Of a stretch of DNA of 29,098 nucleotides, positions 1 to 7,577 are shown in pieces. The stretch is taken from positions 1 through 29,098 of the forward strand of contig JBOGEB010000034.1 of NCBI GenBank assembly GCA_050743125.1. Reading direction: 5' to 3'. The notes beneath the pieces are model-generated. The model made no database searches, had not been told where the DNA came from, and saw only the letters and a list, made by a program, of their open reading frames with translations. The position numbers were made by a program, and so were the translations under genes. The first letter of the stretch is position 1; each line of letters opens with the position of its first letter. This stretch comes from JBOGEB01 sp050743125. GTDB taxonomy: Bacteria > Actinomycetota > Nitriliruptoria > Euzebyales > Egibacteraceae.

Positions 1-86
1 ATCGCGAGCGCAATGTCGGCTGGGGTATAGGCCTTGCCCGCGAGCTGTTTACGCAGCGTCTCGCGTTCTGCTTTGGTGACGTTCAT
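1..86 (-). CDS. Partial CDS, N-terminus of an unknown protein
   Basis: The reverse strand has an ATG at 84-86 preceded by a GAAGG-like ribosome binding site at normal spacing. The frame stays open to the window edge, giving 28 complete codons that begin MNVTKAERETLRKQL and continue with an Ala/Gly-rich segment. The charged helical start would suit a small regulator or an antitoxin-like protein, but too little is visible to assign a family. The same frame is also open upstream into the decayed transposase, so it could instead be debris. Only the start is inside the window. Confidence 0.35.
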   Translation of the reverse strand, partial: MNVTKAERETLRKQLAGKAYTPADIALA

Positions 87-239
87 CGTCGTCCTTCGCT
101 GCTCGGCAAGGTGGCTGTCACCCGAGATGGTAGTGCTCCTGAATTGCGGAGCCGAGACGACCGACTGGAGATGGTCAGAATGCTGCTTCACGATCTTGCT
201 CGCCCCGTGCATTGGCGCGACCAGGCTGCGTCTGGGCGA

Positions 240-530
240 GGATACAGAAATGTTTTCCCCCACGGCGCCGAAGTCGGGTGAATGCAAGGTGACCTGTTTG
301 TTCTTCGCCAGCAAACTTTTGCACGTTCTCATCCTGTGGGTGGTGGAGTTGCCACAGACGATGTGCAGCTGCACGCGCGGATAGCCTTGGCCACCTGCCT
401 CAAGAACTCAAGGAGCCCCTGGTGGCGATGCCCCGGGTAGCAGGCGTCAGCGACGTTGCCGGTGGCCGTCCCCAACGCGGCGAACAGCGTGGTGGTGCCG
501 CCCGCGCTTGTCATCGTGGGTGCGCCGCGC
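240..530 (-). pseudogene. IS630-family transposase remnant, frameshifted
   Basis: On the reverse strand, the segment around 385-530 translates to TTTLFAALGTATGNV followed by GHRHQGLLEFLRQVAKA. This is the recognisable middle of IS630-family DDE transposases, where the usual text is close to TTTLFAALD...G then RHRHQEFLRFLRQ. The match continues in a different frame over about 250-385 with LHIVCGNSTTH and LLAKNKQVTLH, corresponding to the second catalytic-Asp block (normally L(V/C)DN.ATH then WLAKNPR). The catalytic Asp appears as Gly in CGN. One frameshift near 385, loss of the Asp and the absence of both gene ends show a dead fragment. I saw no terminal inverted repeats or target duplication. 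The family call is from memory of conserved blocks. Confidence 0.6.
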
Positions 531-545
531 CGCGCCGCGCCGAGG

Positions 546-1574
546 CTAGGCGTCCGTCTGTTCACTCGGGGGAGCATGCCACCTGCCCTGGCCAAACCCG
601 GGTCGAGGAGGATTATGCGGGTCGGGCTCGGCGTTGGCGCCCAGGCCTGCCTGGCAGCAGGGGAGTACCAGCCGAAGCGCCTCGTCGATGGCGGCGGCGA
701 ACACTTCGGGATGCAGCAGCCAGGCATTGTGCGCGCCCTCGACCTCGACGGTGCGAGCCCTGGGAATGGCAGCGGCCAGCTCCTGCTGACGCTCGCGTCG
801 GACGATGCGATCGCGGGCGGTGATCACGACTGCTGTGGGAACGTCCACGTCGGCAGCGAAGGGACGGGCATCGAACGTGGCCACGTTGCGGCCGGCAGCG
901 GCCAGATCTGAAAGATCACCCCGCCGCGCCTCCGCTTTGAGCCAGCCGACGTAGGGCTTGAGTGCCGAGGTCCGCTCGGCCGCGTCCTGCAGGTAGCGGT
1001 TGACGAGCCCCTTCGGGTTCCCCAAGCGATGGCCGTACTCGAGCACGACCATCGTGCTCCACAGGAGGCGCTCGCGCGTGCTGCCCCGCCACTGCAGGCC
1101 AGTGGCCACGAGCACCAGTCCGGCGGTGAGATGGCGGTGACGTCGCGACAGGAGCAGGGCGATCGATCCTCCCATGGAATAGCCGACCAGAACCACCGGA
1201 CCCAGCCCGAGGTGGGTGATCAGGGCGGCGACGTCGTCGGCCGCCTCCTCCAGGCTGAAAGGCTCGTCGCTGCGTAGGCCCCGTCCATGGCCCCGGTGGT
1301 CGATGGCGACCATCCTTCCGTGCCGAGCGGCGACCTCATAGACGCCCGAGAACCAGTTGAGGTCAGCGCTCAGTGCCCAGCCGTGCAAGAGCAGGACGGC
1401 CGGTCCAGGCGAGTCCGGTCCCTGGCGGATAAAAACCTCTCCTCGTCCGGGCAGGTTGACCACTCGACCCTCGGGTAGCGGTGGGGGCAGGGGCGGCCCG
1501 ACGTCGTGCTTGAGCGGGCGAGCGAAACGGACGATGGCTGCAAGGTCGGCCCGGATGGAGGATCGTCGGTCCAC
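546..1574 (-). CDS. Alpha/beta hydrolase
   Basis: This is a probable serine esterase or lipase-like hydrolase of the alpha/beta fold. Counting from the GTG at 1574 it has 342 residues. The oxyanion-loop motif LLLHGW is at about 61-66 and the nucleophile elbow GYSMGG has Ser133. The likely acid is Asp255 (ITARD) and the catalytic His is His282 (EGAHNAWL). The open frame runs further upstream to 1949, but that part encodes an unrelated broken gene. The GTG at 1574 has a GGGAAGG ribosome site about 8 nt upstream and starts directly before family-like sequence, so I chose it. The last 35-40 residues, after DEALRLVL, are low-complexity and probably run into DNA next to the transposase remnant. Its neighbours are lipid-type genes, which suggests an acyl-ester substrate; that is inference. 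Confidence 0.8.
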   Translation of the reverse strand: MDRRSSIRADLAAIVRFARPLKHDVGPPLPPPLPEGRVVNLPGRGEVFIRQGPDSPGPAVLLLHGWALSADLNWFSGVYEVAARHGRMVAIDHRGHGRGLRSDEPFSLEEAADDVAALITHLGLGPVVLVGYSMGGSIALLLSRRHRHLTAGLVLVATGLQWRGSTRERLLWSTMVVLEYGHRLGNPKGLVNRYLQDAAERTSALKPYVGWLKAEARRGDLSDLAAAGRNVATFDARPFAADVDVPTAVVITARDRIVRRERQQELAAAIPRARTVEVEGAHNAWLLHPEVFAAAIDEALRLVLPCCQAGLGANAEPDPHNPPRPGFGQGRWHAPPSEQTDA

Positions 1575-1634
1575 GCCACAAACCTTCCCTTCCCTCACAC
1601 GGTTAGGCGCGCCCGGCGTCAATCCCGCTGCTTG

Positions 1635-1678
1635 CCGACCGTTACGCAGCCGGGAGAGCTCGGCTGCGTAACGGTCGG
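1635..1678. repeat. Perfect 17-18-bp hairpin at the end of a decayed gene
   Basis: CCGACCGTTACGCAGCC at 1635-1651 is exactly inverted at 1662-1678, leaving a 10-nt loop. One further G-C pair (1634/1679) extends the stem to 18 bp. The right arm is coding-derived: on the minus strand it is the ADRYAAE part of the broken acyltransferase-like gene. The left arm is an inverted duplicate of that segment placed just beyond it. It may act as a bidirectional transcription stop between the pseudogene and the hydrolase gene, although there is no T-run. It may equally be a scar of a short inverted duplication. Confidence 0.6.
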
Positions 1679-2050
1679 CGAACCGGCGGGCGGCGTGGAA
1701 GCCGAACCGGGGTGTCGGCAGCGAAAAGTCAGGTGAAGCTGCCGCCGACGGTGGTCGCGCCGAGCGAGAGCCGCTAGGCACCCGAGCTGGAGGCTGAGGA
1801 CCACAGCTCGGTAGTCTCCCCGATGTCTGGTCCGAACAAAGGCGGCTCATCGATTCGGCCAAGGTTGACAGCATGCCTGTGTCCACGAGCCAGCTTCGGT
1901 CAGCCACAGGGAGAGCAGGGAGCGGCTGCTTGGCTCCCAGGGCGGCCAACCACTGCTACGCCGAGGAGCGAAGGCATGATGTCGGTGCCTCGAGCTTCGA
2001 ACAACCCCTCCTCCGCCAGGAGCTCGATGCCCAACCGGCGGGGCATCTGC
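1640..2050 (-). pseudogene. Broken copy of the condensation/acyltransferase-like gene (C-terminal part)
   Basis: Pieces of the reverse strand match the C-terminus of the intact protein encoded at 2177-3997, in shifting frames. Examples are ADRSWLVDTGMLSTL versus GNRLVDTSMLSNL; NLGRIDEPPLFGPDIG versus NLGKLDEPPSFGPDAG; RRQLHLTFRCRH versus AGRLHLAFRYRH; and AARRFADRYAAEL versus AARRFADGYLAEL. At least two frame changes and the absence of the N-terminal two thirds make it non-functional. The similarity is moderate rather than near-identical, so this is an old paralogue, not a recent duplication. It lies head-to-head with the intact gene and upstream of the hydrolase, so the hydrolase was probably once in an operon with it. 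Confidence 0.65.
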
Positions 2051-2176
2051 AAGGCACTGGACGACCCAAGCGCCTGGCTCTCCTCACGCCTCCCGGAAGC
2101 GGACTCCTTGCTATGCCTCAGATAGAATGACTGATTGTGCCATGTTCGGACAGCGGAACTTCAGCGAGGCGGCAGA

Positions 2177-3997
2177 GTGAGCGAGCCGAACGCAACCAGG
2201 CGGCCCGGTCGAGTCTCCACCGCCCCGCCTGATCGCGAGGTTATGACGCCCGTCGGCACCCGGGAGCTGCTCCGTGTGCTCGAGCGCAGCGGTCGCTTCC
2301 GTCGCGACACGAAGCTTGGCCGCGTCTTCCATCGCGGCAAGATCTCCTTCCGGGAGGAGTCGGCCACCGACAGCCTGCACGTGATCATCGACGGCAACCA
2401 CGTCTCCGCCCACATCGACCGGATCTGCCCCCTCGACCTCGACCCGGACAACTCTGCCCACTACTCCTGGGCCGGCGTCCTGGCTCACAACCTGTCCGGC
2501 ATGGCGGGCGATGTCGCCCGCTTCCTCGGTTGGCGGCATCAGCGCTGCGACGTCGGGTGCGAGTGCGAGGTCGAGGTCGAGGAGCAGTCGATCGCCGATT
2601 TGGTGGCCGAACGGGTGCAGGAGACTGCCAAGGGTACGGGCCGACCAGAGCAGGCGGAGAAACCGGAGCCGACACAGATCCCCTTCGGCCTGGTCGACGA
2701 GGCCGTCCACCTGCTCGACACCGAAGCCGCGCCGTGGAGCATTCAGTTGGAGGTCCGGGTCGCCGGCGGTCTCGACGAGTCCCGGCTGCGGGCCGCGCTG
2801 GCCCAGGCGCTGCGCTCCCACCCGATGGCCCGGGTCCGCAAGATGGCGTCCCGCCGCTCCCTGCGCCACGACCATTGGGAGATCTCACCCGGGGTCGACG
2901 TCGACCCGCTCCGGGTCGTCGACTGCTCGGACGACGACGGGCTGGCAGCCACCCGAGCCGAGTTTCAGAGCCGGGGGGTTCCGCTGGCGGAGTCGCCTCC
3001 TCTGCGGGCTCGCCTGGCTCACCATCCCGACGGGGATGTCCTGATGCTCAACGTCAACCACGCGGCCATGGACGGTTTCGGCGCCCTGCGGGTCCTGCAG
3101 TCCGTCGCCCGCGCCTACGCCGGGGAGCCCGACCCTGCTCCCAAGGTGGGCTTCCGTGAGGCGAGAGCGTTCGCCGAGCGTCTGACCAGCGCTGACGTCC
3201 CCACCCGGGTACGCCGACAGCTGGCCCTGGCCGAGAAGCTGCGCGACTTCCTGGTCCCGCCGGCTCGCCTGGCGCCGGACGGCGATCGCAACAAGGCCGG
3301 CTACCGCTTCCATCACGTGTCCCTGTCCCGCGCCCAGACCGAGGCGCTGGCCGGCCTCGAGCATGCCGGCACGGTGAACGACGTGCTGCTGGCTGCTCTC
3401 CACCTGGCCATCGGGAGATGGAACGGCGAGCACGGACGGCGCTGCGGTCGCATCAGCGTGCTGGTACCGGCGAACCTGCGGCCGTCTGGATGGCGGGACG
3501 ACGTGGCGGGCAACTTCTCTCTGCCGGCCCGGGTGTCGACGAGCCGCCGGAGCCGGCGCAGCCCGCATTCCGCCCTCGACGTGCTGAGCGCTCAAACCCG
3601 GCGGAAGAAGGGAGCGGGCATGGGCACCGCCCTCGTCGAGATCCTCGGGCGGTCGCCCCTGTTCCCGCTGTGGGTCAAGCAGGCGACCCTCATGCTGCTG
3701 CCGCTCACCGGCAACCGCCTGGTCGACACCTCCATGCTCTCCAACCTGGGCAAGCTGGACGAGCCGCCCTCGTTCGGTCCGGACGCGGGCAGCACCGTCG
3801 AGGTCTGGTTCTCGCCGCCGGCCCGGATGCCTCTCGGGCTGGCGATCGGCGCCGTCACCGCCGCCGGCCGGCTGCATCTCGCCTTCCGCTACCGCCACCG
3901 GCAGTTCGACGCCGACGCCGCCCGCCGGTTCGCCGACGGCTACCTCGCCGAGTTGGACTTCTTCGTCGGCAACGCCGCCCCCGCGCCGGTGCGGTGA
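2177..3997 (+). CDS. Condensation-fold acyltransferase-like protein (WS/DGAT or PapA type)
   Basis: A 606-residue protein from the GTG at 2177, which follows a weak GAGGCGG. An in-frame ATG at 2135 without a ribosome site would add 14 residues. The second part, from about residue 170, looks like a condensation-fold acyltransferase: the signature NHAAMDG gives the HxxxDG catalytic motif (His295, Asp299 from this start), and the C-terminal blocks VPANLRP, SNLGKLDEPPSFG and a final RRFADGY are typical of the fold. The first 170 residues (with HRGKISFREES and an acidic, Cys-containing CDVGCECEVEVEE stretch) I do not recognise. Family members join acyl groups to alcohols, so wax-ester, triacylglycerol or glycolipid assembly is plausible. 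The gene overlaps the phosphodiesterase gene by 4 bp, indicating translational coupling. There is no signal peptide; a cytosolic or membrane-surface location is expected. Confidence 0.7.
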   Translation: MSEPNATRRPGRVSTAPPDREVMTPVGTRELLRVLERSGRFRRDTKLGRVFHRGKISFREESATDSLHVIIDGNHVSAHIDRICPLDLDPDNSAHYSWAGVLAHNLSGMAGDVARFLGWRHQRCDVGCECEVEVEEQSIADLVAERVQETAKGTGRPEQAEKPEPTQIPFGLVDEAVHLLDTEAAPWSIQLEVRVAGGLDESRLRAALAQALRSHPMARVRKMASRRSLRHDHWEISPGVDVDPLRVVDCSDDDGLAATRAEFQSRGVPLAESPPLRARLAHHPDGDVLMLNVNHAAMDGFGALRVLQSVARAYAGEPDPAPKVGFREARAFAERLTSADVPTRVRRQLALAEKLRDFLVPPARLAPDGDRNKAGYRFHHVSLSRAQTEALAGLEHAGTVNDVLLAALHLAIGRWNGEHGRRCGRISVLVPANLRPSGWRDDVAGNFSLPARVSTSRRSRRSPHSALDVLSAQTRRKKGAGMGTALVEILGRSPLFPLWVKQATLMLLPLTGNRLVDTSMLSNLGKLDEPPSFGPDAGSTVEVWFSPPARMPLGLAIGAVTAAGRLHLAFRYRHRQFDADAARRFADGYLAELDFFVGNAAPAPVR

Positions 3998-4770
3998 CGG
4001 CCTACTCCTCTCCGCGGCGACGGTGGCCATTCCTCGACTGGCCACATCCGATCCCCTTCGCCCACCGGGGCGGGGCGGAGGAATGGCCGGAGAACACGAT
4101 GCTCGCCTTCTCCTCGGCGGTGAGACTCGGCTACCGGTACCTGGAGACCGACGTGCACGCCACGTCCGACGGTGTGCTCCTCGCCTTCCACGATCACGAT
4201 CTCGACCGGGTGACCGACCGTCGCGGCCGTCTCAGCGAGCTGCCGTTCTCCGAAGTCCGCCTCGCCCGGGTGGAGGGGGAGCCGATCCCGTTGCTGGAGG
4301 ATCTCCTCGGCGTCTGGCCCGACATCCGCGTGAGCATCGACGCCAAGCACGAGGCGGCGGTGCCGCCCCTTGTGGCGGCTCTCGAGCGTACCCGCGCCCA
4401 CAGCCGCGTGTGCGTCGGCGCCTTCTCCAACCGGCGGGTGGACCACATCCGTCGGCTCAGCGGCGGCGACGTGTGCACCTGGATGGGAAGCAGCGAGATC
4501 CTTCGCCTCCGGCTGGCCAGCCTGGGCCTGCCCACGCCCGCCTTTGCCGCCTCCTGCACTCAGGTGCCTGTCCGCCATGGCCCTGTGCCCCTGGTCGATC
4601 GACGCTTCATCGACGAAGCCCACCGGCGGGGAGTGGCCGTCCACGTGTGGACCATCGACGACCGCGCCGAGATGACGCGCCTGCTGAACCTCGGAGTGGA
4701 CGGGATCCTGTCGGACCGGCCGTCGGTGCTGAAGGACGTGTTCGTCGAACGAGGGATCTGGGCGCTGTAG
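3994..4770 (+). CDS. Glycerophosphodiester phosphodiesterase
   Basis: A 258-residue GDPD-family TIM-barrel protein that would hydrolyse glycerophosphodiesters to glycerol-3-phosphate and an alcohol. Motifs seen: AHRGG (His24), WPENT (Glu33 region), the metal ligands in LETDVHATSDG (Glu51, Asp53), the second catalytic His in AFHDHDLDR (His66), SIDAKH in mid-barrel, and the C-terminal VHVWTIDD and GVDGILSDRP. The GTG start at 3994 overlaps the TGA of the acyltransferase-like gene (GTGA), so translation is probably coupled. A longer upstream open frame exists but lies inside the previous gene. No signal peptide is visible, suggesting a cytoplasmic enzyme. With the two neighbours it suggests turnover of lipid head groups and acyl esters. 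Confidence 0.88.
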   Translation: MTAYSSPRRRWPFLDWPHPIPFAHRGGAEEWPENTMLAFSSAVRLGYRYLETDVHATSDGVLLAFHDHDLDRVTDRRGRLSELPFSEVRLARVEGEPIPLLEDLLGVWPDIRVSIDAKHEAAVPPLVAALERTRAHSRVCVGAFSNRRVDHIRRLSGGDVCTWMGSSEILRLRLASLGLPTPAFAASCTQVPVRHGPVPLVDRRFIDEAHRRGVAVHVWTIDDRAEMTRLLNLGVDGILSDRPSVLKDVFVERGIWAL

Positions 4771-4782
4771 AGGCGCGGTGGT

Positions 4783-4811
4783 CATTCCGTCACCCGAGCG
4801 GGGACGGAATG
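4783..4811. terminator. Hairpin terminator after the phosphodiesterase gene
   Basis: CATTCCGTC at 4783-4791 pairs perfectly with GACGGAATG at 4803-4811, with an inner CCG/CGG pairing. It starts 12 bp after the stop codon. There is no T-run, which is common for stops in high-GC actinobacteria. Confidence 0.65.
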
Positions 4812-5072
4812 CCCGAGGATCCCGTGCTGGGACAGATCCCGGGAAGACCGGGGCGAGGGCGCAGTCGGTGACGACTGGCTTTGCGGCCCAGTCCCGGGGT
4901 CATGACGAGGTGATACGCCCGGCCCGTCCACCAGGCGACAAAGCCGGTGAAGGTGAGGCCACACCGGAGCGATGCCCCGGCACAGGATGACGGCAGCCCC
5001 CGGTTGCGGTATCAGAAGCACGGGAAGTGCGACGCGCGGCGGGGTGAGCCGTGAGGAGGACGTGGCTGCCGC
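4812..5072. other. Gap without a convincing gene; possible dehydrogenase debris
   Basis: No frame here has a start, ribosome site and family resemblance together. One minus-strand frame over about 4870-4960 reads FTGFVAWWTGRAYHLV followed by PGLGRK, which resembles the membrane-anchor end of type II NADH dehydrogenases. The resemblance is short and no other part of such a gene is present, so I do not call a pseudogene. Confidence 0.3.
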
Positions 5073-5597
5073 TCAGCGCAGCTCGTGCCTGAGCATGTCC
5101 ATCAGCAGGCTGTCGTGCCACTCGCCGCGCTGGCCGCGCTCGTACTGACGCATGACGCCCACCTCGCGGAAGCCGACGCGCTTGTAGCAGGCGATGGCCT
5201 TCGTGTTCGCGACGGCAGGGTCGATCGTGAGCCGGTGGTGGTGGCGGTCACCGAACAGGTGCCGGGCCAGGGTCCGGACCGCATCGGAGCCCAGCCCCCG
5301 GCCGTGCGCCGCGGGGTGAAGGAACACGTCGATGGCCGCGTGCCGGTAGTCGGCGTCGGGCTCCTCGTAGTACTGAATCGCCCCGACGACCTCGCCGTCG
5401 ACCTCGATCGTGAAGACGACCGCATCGTCGCAGTCGAGCAGCTCGGAGCGGACCCGCTGAAGGTCGTAGCCAGGCCACCAGCTGCGGACCTCGGGCTCGG
5501 CGAGGATGGCGGCCAGGCGGGCGGCCAGGAGCTCGACGTCGTACTCGGGGACCGGCCGCAGCGTCGTCCCGTCGCCGTGCAGGATCGGTTGCGCCAT
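5073..5597 (-). CDS. GNAT-family N-acetyltransferase
   Basis: A 174-residue acetyltransferase. The start at 5597 is chosen because GGAGG lies 5 nt upstream; a start 7 codons earlier has no such site. Residues 95-107 (HPAAHGRGLGSDA) form the acetyl-CoA pyrophosphate loop (motif A), and NTKAIACYKRVGF at 131-143 is motif B. SWWPGYD near residue 39 and the TTLRPV start resemble aminoglycoside 6'-N-acetyltransferase-like GNATs, but substrate cannot be read from sequence. It is transcribed divergently from the HAD-like gene with 28 bp between start codons, so the two promoters must overlap and may be co-regulated. Confidence 0.85.
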   Translation of the reverse strand: MAQPILHGDGTTLRPVPEYDVELLAARLAAILAEPEVRSWWPGYDLQRVRSELLDCDDAVVFTIEVDGEVVGAIQYYEEPDADYRHAAIDVFLHPAAHGRGLGSDAVRTLARHLFGDRHHHRLTIDPAVANTKAIACYKRVGFREVGVMRQYERGQRGEWHDSLLMDMLRHELR

Positions 5598-5619
5598 CAA
5601 TTCCTCCACTCGGCACAAT
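5589..5619 (+). promoter_or_regulatory. Candidate promoter for the HAD-like gene (leaderless)
   Basis: TTGCGC at 5589-5594 and CACAAT at 5614-5619 are separated by 19 bp. The ATG begins 6 nt after the -10-like box, so the transcript would start at or next to the start codon. There is no ribosome site upstream of that ATG. The -35 box lies inside the start region of the divergent GNAT gene. Confidence 0.4.
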
Positions 5620-5625
5620 GAGCCT

Positions 5626-6252
5626 ATGCTCCGCGCGCTCTGCTTGGACCTTATGGGGACGCTGCTCTTTGACCCTTACATCGCCGCGCTCGAGGCGGCG
5701 ACCGGCCTGGACGCGACCGTCGCCCACGGGCTCAAGGACCCCACGAGCTGGCCGGAGTTCGAGTGCGGCAGGATCGACGAGGCGGAGTGGATCCGTCGGT
5801 TCTTCCGCAACGCCGAGGAGGGACACCCACTCGACGTGCCGGCGTTTCACGCGGCTCGGCGGGAGGGCTACCGGTTCCTGCCGGGGATGCGCGCTCTGCT
5901 CGGCACGCTCGACGGGCGCTTGGGCCGCTACGTCGCGAGCAACTACCCTGTCTGGATCGAGGAGCTGCGCGCCACGTTCGACCTCGACTCCTGCTGCGAG
6001 GGCGTCTGGGCGAGTCACCATCTGGGTGTCCGCAAGCCGGACGCCGCGTTCTACCGACGACTGCTCCAGCGGATCGACCACCCACCCACGGCCTGCCTGT
6101 TCGTCGATGACTGCGAGGAAAACTGCGCCGGCGCCGAGGCCGCCGGGATGCTGGCGCATCACTTCGACGGGGTGGACGGGCTCGTCGCCCGGCTGCGTGC
6201 CGAAGGCGTGGACGTACACCTCACGAGCGGTCCAAGCGGAAAGCTCCGTTGA
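5626..6252 (+). CDS. HAD-superfamily hydrolase-like protein
   Basis: A 208-residue HAD-like protein. Motif I reads CLDLMGTLL: nucleophile Asp8 is present, but the second Asp (two residues on) that serves as acid/base in HAD phosphatases is Met10. Motif II is VASNYP, motif III Lys is in GVRKPDAAFY, and motif IV is LFVDDCEENCAGAEAAGM. Because D+2 is missing, ordinary phosphatase chemistry is doubtful; dehalogenase-like or regulatory activity is possible. The ATG at 5626 immediately precedes motif I and has no ribosome site, consistent with leaderless translation. The last seven codons come from the left end of the CTAG-type repeat, whose TTGACT supplies the TGA stop, so the original C-terminus was probably altered by insertion. 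Confidence 0.82.
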   Translation: MLRALCLDLMGTLLFDPYIAALEAATGLDATVAHGLKDPTSWPEFECGRIDEAEWIRRFFRNAEEGHPLDVPAFHAARREGYRFLPGMRALLGTLDGRLGRYVASNYPVWIEELRATFDLDSCCEGVWASHHLGVRKPDAAFYRRLLQRIDHPPTACLFVDDCEENCAGAEAAGMLAHHFDGVDGLVARLRAEGVDVHLTSGPSGKLR

Positions 6253-6409
6253 CTGTGAGGGGGCCCGGGCGGAGTGCTCCCCGCCTCGCAAGGCGAAGCG
6301 CTCCGCGCGGGTCGCGCTGTGTGCTGGTTGTCCTCGAGCGACCCGCAACGCCGCGAGGTGCGAATGCTTTGCGCACGAATGCCACGGGTTTTTCCGTGCG
6401 GACCACTAG
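6229..6409. repeat. CTAG-type inverted-end element, copy 1
   Basis: The left end GGTCCAAGCGGAAAGCTCCG and the right end (TTTTTCCGTGCGGACCACTAG, less one base) are imperfect inverted repeats. The left outermost bases are GC rather than CTAGT, so the left tip is eroded. The interior shares the block from CCCGGGCGGAGTGCTCC to GCGCGGGTCGC with copy 2. It also has a private segment in which GCGGGTCGC is inverted as GCGACCCGC, giving an internal hairpin. It carries no coding capacity of its own. It lies between the HAD-like gene, whose end it rewrites, and leuB, whose promoter follows directly. Confidence 0.65.
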
Positions 6410-6433
6410 GACCGACGCAGGCACGCGGAGCAC

Positions 6434-6439
6434 TAGACT
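6434..6439 (+). promoter_or_regulatory. Candidate -10 box of leuB (leaderless)
   Basis: TAGACT at 6434-6439 ends 6 nt before the leuB ATG, and no ribosome site lies between. That spacing puts the transcription start at the start codon. No good -35 is visible. The same hexamer stands in front of gltX. Confidence 0.45.
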
Positions 6440-6445
6440 TCTCCA

Positions 6446-7498
6446 ATGAACACGTATGACATCGCGGTGATCGGCGGCGACGGGGTCGGTCCGGAGGTGA
6501 TCGCGCAGGCGCGCAAGGCACTGCGCGCGGTCGCTGGCCGGTTCGGCTTCGCCGTAGAGACGACGGACTACGACCTCGGCGGCCAGCGATGGCTGCGGAC
6601 CGGTGAGGTTCTGCCAGAGGCCGTCCTGTCCGAGCTCGCCGGTCACGACGCGATCCTCCTCGGCGCGGTGGGCACACCCGAGGTCCCCCCTGGGGTGCTG
6701 GAGCGCGGGCTGCTCCTCGAGCTGCGTTTCTCGTTCGACCAGTACGTGAACCTCCGCCCGGTGCGGCTGTTCGAGGGGGTGCCGTCGCCGGTCGCCGGGC
6801 TCACCCCAGGTCGGTGTGACCTCGTCATCGTGCGGGAGAACACCGAAGGGCTGTACGCCGGCGCCGGCGGGACCCTCTACAAGGGCACGCCCGCCGAGGT
6901 CGCGACGCAGGAGTCCCTCAACACCCGCCGCGGCGTCGAGCGCGTCGTCCGTGACGCGTTCGCGCGCGCCGCCGCCCGCCGTGGCCACCTCACCCTGTGC
7001 CACAAGACGAACGTGCTGGCCTTCGCCGGGGACCTGTGGCAGCGCACGGTCAACGAGGTCGCGGCCGACTTCCCGGGCGTGGCCACGGACTACGTCCACG
7101 TCGACGTGATGTGCCTGTACCTGGTCACGACTCCGGAGCGGTTCGACGTCGTGGTCACCGACAACCTGTTCGGCGACATCATCACTGACCTCGGCGCGGC
7201 CGTGCAGGGCGGGCTGGGGCTCGCGGCCAGCGGGAACATCGACCCGACCCGGACCTCGCCCAGCATGTTCGAGCCCGTCCACGGCTCCGCGCCCGACATC
7301 GCCGGCAAGGGCTGGGCGAACCCGGTCGCCGCGGTCCTGTCGGCCGCGATGCTCCTGGACCACCTCGGTGAGGCCGAGGCCGCGACGGCCGTCGAGGCCG
7401 CCGCCGCCGGGACGCTGCCGAAGCTCGGCGCGATGGCCGGCCCCGGCATGGGCGCCTCGACCGACGAGATCGGCGACCGCATCGCGGAGGCCATCTAG
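6446..7498 (+). CDS. leuB: 3-isopropylmalate dehydrogenase
   Basis: A 350-residue isocitrate/isopropylmalate dehydrogenase-family enzyme that oxidatively decarboxylates 3-isopropylmalate in leucine synthesis. Visible: the N-terminal IAVIGGDGVGPEV; the VRENTEGLYAG substrate loop; catalytic Lys187 in CHKTNV; the metal Asp residues Asp220, Asp244 and Asp248 (HVDVMC and NLFGDIITDLG); and the NAD-binding GSAPDIAGKGWANP. The length fits actinobacterial LeuB (about 340-350). Homologues that act on 3-methylmalate serve the citramalate route to isoleucine, and cimA two genes away makes that dual role plausible here (inference). It is the first gene of leuB-ilvE-cimA-FAH, with a leaderless start. Confidence 0.92.
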   Translation: MNTYDIAVIGGDGVGPEVIAQARKALRAVAGRFGFAVETTDYDLGGQRWLRTGEVLPEAVLSELAGHDAILLGAVGTPEVPPGVLERGLLLELRFSFDQYVNLRPVRLFEGVPSPVAGLTPGRCDLVIVRENTEGLYAGAGGTLYKGTPAEVATQESLNTRRGVERVVRDAFARAAARRGHLTLCHKTNVLAFAGDLWQRTVNEVAADFPGVATDYVHVDVMCLYLVTTPERFDVVVTDNLFGDIITDLGAAVQGGLGLAASGNIDPTRTSPSMFEPVHGSAPDIAGKGWANPVAAVLSAAMLLDHLGEAEAATAVEAAAAGTLPKLGAMAGPGMGASTDEIGDRIAEAI

Positions 7499-7577
7499 CT
7501 CAGCGCCACATGGCCGCGCGCGGCGTGGGATACTCGTCAGTGTCGAGCGTTAGGCGTGAAGCGGGGAGGAGTTTGGG

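Noticed and set aside
1575..1949. Longer hydrolase reading frame starting at 1949
   Set aside because: The upstream 125 codons match the C-terminus of the acyltransferase-like gene in shifted frames and have no hydrolase likeness; the GTG at 1574 has its own ribosome site.
4860..4970. Type II NADH dehydrogenase tail on the minus strand
   Set aside because: A single stretch of about 22 residues resembles the anchor region, with no other part of the gene; too weak to call.
6229..6409. Repeat copy 1 considered as an integron attC site
   Set aside because: The ends do not carry the GTTRRRY / RYYYAAC core sites, and no integron integrase is nearby.
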